Assembly (NCBI RefSeq): GCF_032854445.1
Contig: NW_027018069.1
Coordinates: 31,535-95,534 of the forward strand
Source: Liolophura sinensis
Taxonomy: Eukaryota; Mollusca; Polyplacophora; Chitonida; Chitonidae
Direction of reading: 5' to 3'
Length of the DNA stretch: 64,000 nucleotides
In this document: positions 50,447-61,140 of the stretch, one piece after another
Layout: each line of letters opens with the position of its first letter
Position numbering within the stretch: position 1 is the stretch's first letter
Program-made: the position numbers and the translations under genes
Notes under the pieces: generated by a model
Database searches by the model: none
Told to the model about the DNA's origin: nothing
What the model saw: only the letters and a program-made list of their open reading frames with translations

Positions 50447-53400
50447 GACGTCAAATCTTTGGGCCAAGCCCATTTAACTCACCCAGCAAATGTCTTACTT
50501 CTAAGTCGAAGACAAACTCAATGTCTTTATCTACATGTAGAAAAACCACACCATTTGTATATAAAAAAACACAAGTTACTTGATACAGTCTGCTGTAAAA
50601 AGTACAATTGAACACTGACCCACATCAATAAGGTGCCAAAAGATGCGCAATTGGGCCAGGCATCTCCAGCTGTTGAAAAATTGCAAATTTCCTTGGTTTT
50701 CATGGAGTAAGAGCCGTTGCTGGGCACGTGATCTTGACATCATTGATTATTCATTTGTGGCTACAGCCAAAAGTATTGGTCGCAGAGCAACGCGGTTTGC
50801 ACCATTTGATTTGTCGTCACAAAATACGTCGGATTAGCCTCTTACCAGCAGCATTGGAACAGTTTTTCCACTTTTGGATTTTTGCCTGGTCTTTTTGTAA
50901 GTTGAAATCGGCTACATTTGCTATGTACCTTCGCGACTGGTCATTACGATGTTCAACTTTTCATTATAAGTTATGTGCCCTTCGGTAACCCAGACGACGT
51001 CAAATCTTTGGGCCAAGCCCATTTAAGTCACCCAGCAAATGTCTTACTTCTAAGTCGAAGACAAACTCAATGTCTTTATCTACATGTAGAAAAACCACAC
51101 CATTTGTATATATAAAAAAAACAAGGTACTTGATACAGGCAGCTGTAAAAAGTACAATTGAACACTGACCCACATCAATAAGGTGCCAAAAGATGCGCAA
51201 TTGAGCCAGGCATCTCCAGCTGTTGAAAAATTGCAAATTTCCTTGGTTTCCATGGAGTAAGAGCCGTTGCTGGGCACGTGATCTTGACATCAATGATTTT
51301 TCAATTGTGGCTACAGCCAAAAGTATTGGTCGGAGAGCAACGCGGTTTGCACCATTCGATTTCTCGTCAAAAAATACGTCGGATTAGCCTCTTACCAGCA
51401 GCATTGGAACAGTTTTTCCACTTTTGGATTTTTGCCTGGTCTTTTTGCGAATTGAAATCTGGTACATTTACTATGTACCATAGCGACTGGTCATTACTAT
51501 ATTCAACTTTTCATTATAAGTTATGTGCCCTTCGGTAGCCCAGACGACGTCAAATCTTTGGGCCAAGCCCATTTAACTCACCCAGCAAATGTCTTACTTC
51601 TAAGTCGAAGACAAACTCAATGTCTTTATCTACATGTAGAAAAACCACACCGTTTGTATATAAAAAAAACACAAGGTACTTGATACAGTCTGCTGTAAAA
51701 AGTACAATTGAACACTGACCCACATCAATAAGGTGCCAAAAGATGCGCAGTTGGGCCAGGCATCTCCAGCTGTTGAAAAATTGCAAATTTCCTTGGTTTC
51801 CATGGAGTAAGAGCCGTTGCTGGGCACATGATCTTGACATCAATGATTATTCATTTGTGGCTACAGCCAAAAGTATTGGTCGGAGAGCAACGCAGTTTGC
51901 ACCATTCGATTTCTCGTCGTCAAAAAATACGTCGGATTAGCCTCTTACCAGCAGCATTGGAACAGTTTTTCTACTTTTGGATTTTTACCTGGTCTTTTTG
52001 CGAATTGAAATCGTCTACATTAACTATGTACAATCGCGACTGGTCATTACTATATTCAACATTTCATTATAAGTTATGTGCCCTTCGGTAGCCCAGACGA
52101 CGTCAAATCTTTGGGCCAAGCCCATTTAACTCACCCAGCAAATGACTTACTTCTAAGTCGAAGACAAACTCAATGTCTTTATCTACATGTAGAAAAACCA
52201 CACCATTTGTATATAAAAAAACACAAGGTACATGATACAGTCTGCTGTAAAAAAGTACAATTGAACACTGACCCACATCAATAAGGTGCCAAAAGATGCG
52301 CAATTGGGCCAGGCATCTCCAGCTGTTGAAAAATTGCAAATTTCCTTGGTTTCCATGGAGTAAGAGCCGTTGCTGGGCACGTGATCTTGACATCAATGAT
52401 TATTCATTTGTGGCTACAGCCAAAAGTATTAGTCGGAGAGCAACGCGGTTTGCACCATTCGATTTCTCGTCAAAAAATACGTCGGATTAACCTCTTACCA
52501 GCAGCATTGGAACAGTTTTTTTACTTTTGGATTTTTGCCTGGTCTTTTTTCTAATTGAAATCGGCTACATTAACTATGTACAATCGCGACTGGTCATTAC
52601 TATATTCAACTTTTCATTATAAGTTATGTGCCCTTCGGTAGCCCAGACGACGTCAAATCTTTGGGTTAAGCCCATTTAACTCACCCAGCAAATGTCTTAC
52701 TTCTAAGTCGAAGACAAACTCAATGTCTTTATCTACATGTAGAAAAACCACACCATTTGTATATAAAAAAACACAAGGTACATGATACAGTCTGCTGTAA
52801 AAAAGTACAATTGAACACTGACCCACATCAATAAGGTGCCAAAAGATGCGCAATTGGGCCAGGCATCTCCAGCTGTTGAAAAATTGCAAATTTCCTTGGT
52901 TTCCATGGAGTAAGAGCCGTTGCTGGGCACGTGATCTTGACATCAATGATTATTCATTTGTGGCTACAGCCAAAAGTATTAGTCGGAGAGCAACGCGGTT
53001 TGCACCATTCGATTTCTCGTCAAAAAATACGTCGGATTAGCCTCTTACCAGCAGCATTGGAACAGTTTTTCCACTTTTGGATTTTTGCCTGGTATTTTTT
53101 CTAATTGAAATCGGCTACATTAACTATGTACAATCGCGACTGGTCATTACTATATTCAACTTTTCATTATAAGTTATGTGCCCTTCGGTAACCCAGACGA
53201 CGTCAAATCTTTGGGCCAAGCCCATTTAACTCACCCAGCAAATGTCTTACTTCTAAGTCGAAGACAAACTCAATGTCTTTATCTACATGTAGAAAAACCA
53301 CACCATTTGTATATAAAAAAACACAAGGTACATGATACAGTCTGCTGTAAAAAAGTACAATTGAACATTGACCCACATCAATAAGGTGCCAAAAGATGCG

Positions 53401-53748
53401 CAATTTGGCCAGGCATCTCCAGCTGTTGAAAAATTGCAAATTTCCTTGGTTTCCATGGAGTAAGAGCCGTTGCTGGGCACGTGATCTTGACATCAATGAT
53501 TATTCATTTGTGGCTACAGCCAAAAGTATTGGTCGGAGAGCAACGCGGTTTGCACCATTCGATTTCTCGTCAAAATATACGTCGGATTAGCCTCTTACCA
53601 GCAGCATTGGAACAGTTTTTCCACTTTTTGATTTTTGCCTGGTCTTTTTGCGAATTGAAATCGGCTACATTAACTTTGTACAATCGCGACTGGTCATTAC
53701 TATATTCAACTTTTCATTATAAGTTATGTGCCCTTCGGTAGCCCAGAC
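50447..53748 (+). repeat. 3,302-bp tandem duplication, copy 1
   Basis: Six unit lengths, repeated at an offset of 3,302. Markers in order: ACACAAGTTACTTG, GGTTTTCATGG with GGTCGCAGAG and TTTGTCGTCAC, TTTTTGTAAGTTG with TTACGATGTTC, CATTTAAGTCACC, GATACAGGCAGCTG, CAATTGAGCC, AAATCTGGTAC, GGGCACATG, a 3-bp gain in TCTCGTCGTCAAA, GAAATCGTCTAC, GGATTAACC and TTTGGGTTAAGCC. The 3-bp gain largely explains why six units total 3,302 and not 3,300 bp. Differences from copy 2 seen by eye number about five, including GCGCAGTTGG versus GCGCAATTGG and CAATTTGGCC versus CAATTGGGCC. Confidence 0.9.
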
Positions 53749-56700
53749 GACGTCAAATCTTTGGGCCAAGCCCATTTAACTCACCCAGCAAATGTCTTAC
53801 TTCTAAGTCGAAGACAAACTCAATGTCTTTATCTACATGTAGAAAAACCACACCATTTGTATATAAAAAAACACAAGTTACTTGATACAGTCTGCTGTAA
53901 AAAGTACAATTGAACACTGACCCACATCAATAAGGTGCCAAAAGATGCGCAATTGGGCCAGGCATCTCCAGCTGTTGAAAAATTGCAAATTTCCTTGGTT
54001 TTCATGGAGTAAGAGCCGTTGCTGGGCACGTGATCTTGACATCATTGATTATTCATTTGTGGCTACAGCCAAAAGTATTGGTCGCAGAGCAACGCGGTTT
54101 GCACCATTTGATTTGTCGTCACAAAATACGTCGGATTAGCCTCTTACCAGCAGCATTGGAACAGTTTTTCCACTTTTGGATTTTTGCCTGGTCTTTTTGT
54201 AAGTTGAAATCGGCTACATTTGCTATGTACCTTCGCGACTGGTCATTACGATGTTCAACTTTTCATTATAAGTTATGTGCCCTTCGGTAACCCAGACGAC
54301 GTCAAATCTTTGGGCCAAGCCCATTTAAGTCACCCAGCAAATGTCTTACTTCTAAGTCGAAGACAAACTCAATGTCTTTATCTACATGTAGAAAAACCAC
54401 ACCATTTGTATATATAAAAAACACAAGGTACTTGATACAGGCAGCTGTAAAAAGTACAATTGAACACTGACCCACATCAATAAGGTGCCAAAAGATGCGC
54501 AATTGAGCCAGGCATCTCCAGCTGTTGAAAAATTGCAAATTTCCTTGGTTTCCATGGAGTAAGAGCCGTTGCTGGGCACGTGATCTTGACATCAATGATT
54601 TTTCAATTGTGGCTACAGCCAAAAGTATTGGTCGGAGAGCAACGCGGTTTGCACCATTCGATTTCTCGTCAAAAAATACGTCGGATTAGCCTCTTACCAG
54701 CAGCATTGGAACAGTTTTTCCACTTTTGGATTTTTGCCTGGTCTTTTTGCGAATTGAAATCTGGTACATTTACTATGTACCATAGCGACTGGTCATTACT
54801 ATATTCAACTTTTCATTATAAGTTATGTGCCCTTCGGTAGCCCAGACGACGTCAAATCTTTGGGCCAAGCCCATTTAACTCACCTAGCAAATGTCTTACT
54901 TCTAAGTCGAAGACAAACTCAATGTCTTTATCTACATGTAGAAAAACCACACCGTTTGTATATAAAAAAAACACAAGGTACTTGATACAGTCTGCTGTAA
55001 AAAGTACAATTGAACACTGACCCACATCAATAAGGTGCCAAAAGATGCGCAATTGGGCCAGGCATCTCCAGCTGTTGAAAAATTGCAAATTTCCTTGGTT
55101 TCCATGGAGTAAGAGCCGTTGCTGGGCACATGATCTTGACATCAATGATTATTCATTTGTGGCTACAGCCAAAAGTATTGGTCGGAGAGCAACGCAGTTT
55201 GCACCATTCGATTTCTCGTCGTCAAAAAATACGTCGGATTAGCCTCTTACCAGCAGCATTGGAACAGTTTTTCTACTTTTGGATTTTTACCTGGTCTTTT
55301 TGCGAATTGAAATCGTCTACATTAACTATGTACAATCGCGACTGGTCATTACTATATTCAACATTTCATTATAAGTTATGTGCCCTTCGGTAGCCCAGAC
55401 GACGTCAAATCTTTGGGCCAAGCCCATTTAACTCACCCAGCAAATGACTTACTTCTAAGTCGAAGACAAACTCAATGTCTTTATCTACATGTAGAAAAAC
55501 CACACCATTTGTATATAAAAAAACACAAGGTACATGATACAGTCTGCTGTAAAAAAGTACAATTGAACACTGACCCACATCAATAAGGTGCCAAAAGATG
55601 CGCAATTGGGCCAGGCATCTCCAGCTGTTGAAAAATTGCAAATTTCCTTGGTTTCCATGGAGTAAGAGCCGTTGCTGGGCACGTGATCTTGACATCAATG
55701 ATTATTCATTTGTGGCTACAGCCAAAAGTATTAGTCGGAGAGCAACGCGGTTTGCACCATTCGATTTCTCGTCAAAAAATACGTCGGATTAACCTCTTAC
55801 CAGCAGCATTGGAACAGTTCTTTTACTTTTGGATTTTTGCCTGGTCTTTTTTCTAATTGAAATCGGCTACATTAACTATGTACAATCGCGACTGGTCATT
55901 ACTATATTCAACTTTTCATTATAAGTTATGTGCCCTTCGGTAGCCCAGACGACGTCAAATCTTTGGGTTAAGCCCATTTAACTCACCCAGCAAATGTCTT
56001 ACTTCTAAGTCGAAGACAAACTCAATGTCTTTATCTACATGTAGAAAAACCACACCATTTGTATATAAAAAAACACAAGGTACATGATACAGTCTGCTGT
56101 AAAAAAGTACAATTGAACACTGACCCACATCAATAAGGTGCCAAAAGATGCGCAATTGGGCCAGGCATCTCCAGCTGTTGAAAAATTGCAAATTTCCTTG
56201 GTTTCCATGGAGTAAGAGCCGTTGCTGGGCACGTGATCTTGACATCAATGATTATTCATTTGTGGCTACAGCCAAAAGTATTAGTCGGAGAGCAACGCGG
56301 TTTGCACCATTCGATTTCTCGTCAAAAAATACGTCGGATTAGCCTCTTACCAGCAGCATTGGAACAGTTTTTCCACTTTTGGATTTTTGCCTGGTATTTT
56401 TTCTAATTGAAATCGGCTACATTAACTATGTACAATCGCGACTGGTCATTACTATATTCAACTTTTCATTATAAGTTATGTGCCCTTCGGTAACCCAGAC
56501 GACGTCAAATCTTTGGGCCAAGCCCATTTAACTCACCCAGCAAATGTCTTACTTCTAAGTCGAAGACAAACTCAATGTCTTTATCTACATGTAGAAAAAC
56601 CACACCATTTGTATATAAAAAAACACAAGGTACATGATACAGTCTGCTGTAAAAAAGTACAATTGAACATTGACCCACATCAATAAGGTGCCAAAAGATG

Positions 56701-57050
56701 CGCAATTGGGCCAGGCATCTCCAGCTGTTGAAAAATTGCAAATTTCCTTGGTTTCCATGGAGTAAGAGCCGTTGCTGGGCACGTGATCTTGACATCAATG
56801 ATTATTCATTTGTGGCTACAGCCAAAAGTATTGGTCGGAGAGCAACGCGGTTTGCACCATTCGATTTCTCGTCAAAATATACGTCGGATTAGCCTCTTAC
56901 CAGCAGCATTGGAACAGTTTTTCCACTTTTTGATTTTTGCCTGGTCTTTTTGCGAATTGAAATCGGCTACATTAACTTTGTACAATCGCGACTGGTCATT
57001 ACTATATTCAACTTTTCATTATAAGTTATGTGCCCTTCGGTAGCCCAGAC
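53749..57050 (+). repeat. 3,302-bp tandem duplication, copy 2
   Basis: The left join lies in the shared stretch GACGTCAAATC through CCATTT: the unit at 53439 starts as D type and ends with ACACAAGTTACTTG near 53,873. The right end is set by CCACACCGTTTG near 57,150, where copy 2 continues with A-type sequence. It also carries CACCTAGC near 54,881 and GTTCTTTTAC near 55,818, not seen in copy 1. Confidence 0.9.
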
Positions 57051-60000
57051 GACGTCAAATCTTTGGGCCAAGCCCATTTAACTCACCCAGCAAATGTCTT
57101 ACTTCTAAGTCGAAGACAAACTCAATGTCTTTATCTACATGTAGAAAAACCACACCGTTTGTATATAAAAAAAACACAAGGTACTTGATACAGTCTGCTG
57201 TAAAAAGTACAATTGAACACTGACCCACATCAATAAGGTGCCAAAAGATGCGCAGTTGGGCCAGGCATCTCCAGCTGTTGAAAAATTGCAAATTTCCTTG
57301 GTTTCCATGGAGTAAGAGCCGTTGCTGGGCACGTGATCTTGACATCAATGATTATTCATTTGTGGCTACAGCCAAAAGTATTGGTCGGAGAGCAACGCGG
57401 TTTGCACCATTCGATTTCTCGTCAAAAAATACGTCGGATTAGCCTCTTACCAGCAGCATTGGAACAGTTTTTTTACTTTTGGATTTTTGCCTAGTCTTTT
57501 TTCTAATTGAAATCGGCTACATTAACTTTGTACAATCGCGACTGGTCATTACTATATTCAACTTTTCATTATAAGTTATGTGCCCTTCGGTAGCCCAGAC
57601 GACGTCAAATCTTTGGGCCAAGCCCATTTAACTCACCCAGCAAATGTCTTACTTCTAAGTCGAAGACAAACTCAATGTCTTTATCTACATGTAGAAAAAC
57701 CACAGCATTTGTATATAAAAAAACACAAGGTACATGATACAGTCTGCTGTAAAAAAGTACAATTGAACACTGACCCACATCAATAAGGTGCCAAAAGATG
57801 CGCAATTGGGCCAGGCATCTCCAGCTGTTGAAAAATTGCAAATTTCCTTGGTTTCCATGGAGTAAGAGCCGTTGCTGGGCACGTGATCTTGACATCAATG
57901 ATTATTCATTTGTGGCTACAGCCAAAAGTATTAGTCGGAGAGCAACGCGGTTTGCACCATTCGATTTCTCGTCAAAAAATACGTCGGATTAGCCTCTTAC
58001 CAGCAGCATTGGAACAGTTTTTCCACTTTTGGATTTTTGCCTGGTATTTTTTCTAATTGAAATCGGCTACATTAACTATGTACAATCGCGACTGGTCATT
58101 ACTATATTCAACTTTTCATTATAAGTTATGTGCCCTTCGGTAACCCAGACGACGTCAAATCTTTGGGCCAAGCCCATTTAACTCACCCAGCAAATGTCTT
58201 ACTTCTAAGTCGAAGACAAACTCAATGTCTTTATCTACATGTAGAAAAACCACACCATTTGTATATAAAAAAACACAAGGTACATGATACAGTCTGCTGT
58301 AAAAAAGTACAATTGAACATTGACCCACATCAATAAGGTGCCAAAAGATGCGCAATTGGGCCAGGCATCTCCAGCTGTTGAAAAATTGCAAATTTCCTTG
58401 GTTTCCATGGAGTAAGAGCCGTTGCTGGGCACGTGATCTTGACATCAATGATTATTCATTTGTGGCTACAGCCAAAAGTATTGGTCGGAGAGCAACGCGG
58501 TTTGCACCATTCGATTTCTCGTCAAAATATACGTCGGATTAGCCTCTTACCAGCAGCATTGGAACAGTTTTTTCCACTTTTGGATTTTTGCCTGGTCTTT
58601 TTGCGAATTGAAATCGGCTACATTAACTTTGTACAATCGCGACTGGTCATTACTATATTCAACTTTTCATTATAAGTTATGTGCCCTTCGGTAGCCCAGA
58701 CGACGTCAAATCTTTGGGCCAAACCCATTTAACTCACCCAGCAAATGTCTTACTTCTAAGTCGAAGACAAACTCAATGTCTTTATCTACATGTAGAAAAA
58801 CCACACCGTTTGTATATAAAAAAAACACAAGGTACTTGATACAGTCTGCTGTAAAAAGTACAATTGAACACTGACCCACATCAATAAGGTGCCAAAAGAT
58901 GCGCAGTTGGGCCAGGCATCTCCAGCTGTTGAAAAATTGCAAATTTCCTTGGTTTCCATGGAGTAAGAGCCGTTGCTGGGCACGTGATCTTGACATCAAT
59001 GATTATTTATTTGTGGCTACAGCCAAAAGTATTGGTCGGAGAGCAACGCGGTTTGCACCATTCGATTTCTCGTCAAAAAATACGTCGGATTAGCCTCCTT
59101 CCAGCAGCATTGGAACAGTTTTTCTACTTTTGGATTTTTACCTGGTCTTTTTGCGAATTGAAATCGGCTACATTAACTATGTACAATCGCGACTGGTCAT
59201 TACTATATTCAACATTTCATTATAAGTTATGTGCCCTTCGGTAACCCAGACGACGTCAAATCTTTGGGCCAAGCCCATTTAACTCACCCAGCAAATGACT
59301 TACTTCTAAGTCGAAGACAAACTCAATGTCTTTATCTACATGTAGAAAAACCACACCATTTGTATATAAAAAAACACAAGGTACATGATACAGTCTGCTG
59401 TAAAAAAGTACAATTGAACACTGACCCACATCAATAAGGTGCCAAAAGATGCGCAATTGGGCCAGGCATCTCCAGCTGTTGAAAAATTGCAAATTTCCTT
59501 GGTTTCCATGGAGTAAGAGCCGTTGCTGGCCACGTGATCTTGACATCAATGATTATTCATTTGTGGCTACAGCCAAAAGTATTAGTCGGAGAGCAACGCG
59601 GTTTGCACCATTCGATTTCTCGTCAAAAAATACGTCGGATTAGCCTCTTACCAGCAGCATTGGAACAGTTTTTTTACTTTTGGATTTTTGCCTGGTCTTT
59701 TTTCTAATTGAAATCGGCTACATTAACTATGTACAATCGCGACTGGTCATTACTATATTCAACTTTTCATTATAAGTTATTTGCCCTTCGGTAGCCCAGA
59801 CGACGTCAAATCTTTGGGCCAAGCCCATTTAACTCACCCAGCAAATGTCTTACTTCTAAGTCGAAGACAAACTCAATGTCTTTATCTACATGTAGAAAAA
59901 CCACACCATTTGTATATAAAAAAACACAAGGTACATGATACAGTCTGCTGTAAAAAAGTACAATTGAACACTGACCCACATCAATAAGGTGCCAAAAGAT

Positions 60001-60210
60001 GCGCAATTGGGCCAGGCATCTCCAGCTGTTGAAAAATTGCAAATTTCCTTGGTTTCCATGGAGTAAGAGCCGTTGCTGGGCACGTGATCTTGACATCAAT
60101 GATTATTCATTTGTGGCTACAGCCAAAAGTATTAGTCGGAGAGCAACGCGGTTTGCACCATTCGATTTCTCGTCAAAAAATACGTCGGATTAGCCTCTTA
60201 CCAGCAGCAT
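56891..60210 (+). repeat. 3.3-kb block repeated from 34.3 kb, copy 2
   Basis: Matches 34,331-37,650 at an offset of 22,560. Includes the A/B hybrid unit at 57291 with GCCTAGTC, and the unit at 58942 with TAGCCTCCTTCC at 59,091. It overlaps the end of the 3,302-bp duplication by one part unit and runs into a regular A-B-C-D stretch. Private differences: CCACAGCATTT near 57,701, CCAAACCCATT near 58,720, GATTATTTATT near 59,001 and TTATTTGCCC near 59,777. Confidence 0.85.
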
Positions 60211-61140
60211 TGGAACAGTTTTTCCACTTTTGGATTTTTGCCTGGTATTTTTTCTAATTGAAATCGGCTACATTAACTATGTACAATCGCGACTGGTCAT
60301 TACTATATTCAACTTTTCATTATAAGTTATGTGCCCTTCGGTAACCCAGACGACGTCAAATCTTTGGGCCAAGCCCATTTAACTCACCCAGCAAATGTCT
60401 TACTTCTAAGTCGAAGACAAACTCAATGTCTTTATCTACATGTAGAAAAACCACACCATTTGTATATAAAAAAACACAAGGTACATGATACAGTCTGCTG
60501 TAAAAAGTACAATTGAACATTGACCCACATCAATAAGGTGCCAAAAGATGCGCAATTGGGCCAGGCATCTCCAGCTGTTGAAAAATTGCAAATTTCCTTG
60601 GTTTCCATGGAGTAAGAGCCGTTGCTGGGCACGTGATCTTGACATCAATGATTATTCATTTGTGGCTACAGCCAAAAGTATTGGTCGGAGAGCAACGCGG
60701 TTTGCACCATTCGATTTCTCGTCAAAATATACGTCGGATTAGCCTCTTACCAGCAGCATTGGAACAGTTTTTCCACTTTTGGATTTTTGCCTGGTCTTTT
60801 TGCGAATTGAAATCGGCTACATTAACTTTGTACAATCGCGACTGGTCATTACTATATTCAACTTTTCATTATAAGTTATGTGCCCTTCGGTAGCCCAGAC
60901 GACGTCAAATCTTTGGGCCAAGCCCATTTAACTCACCCAGCAAATGTCTTACTTCTAAGTCGAAGACAAACTCAATGTCTTTATCTACATGTAGAAAAAC
61001 CACACCGTTTGTATATAAAAAAAACACAAGGTACTTGATACAGTCTGCTGTAAAAAGTACAATTGAACACTGACCCACATCAATAAGGTGCCAAAAGATG
61101 CGCAGTTGGGCCAGGCATCTCCAGCTGTTGAAAAATTGCA
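58942..61140 (+). repeat. Exemplar four-unit higher-order repeat A-B-C-D
   Basis: Four units of about 550 bp, 2,199 bp together. A (58942): ttctac, GGATTTTTACC, gcgaattg, CAACATTTC, CAAATGACTT. B (59492): GCTGGCCACG, TTAGTCGG, ttttttac, ggtcttttttctaattg. C (60042): TTAGTCGG, ttttccac, ggtattttttctaattg, then GGTAACCC and GAACATTGACC. D (60591): TTGGTCGG, TCAAAATATACG, gcgaattg, AACTTTGTAC, then CCACACCGTTTG, TACTTGATACAG and GCGCAGTTGG. A new A follows at 61141. The same order is seen, with gaps and hybrids, from 34.7 to 44 kb. Confidence 0.85.
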
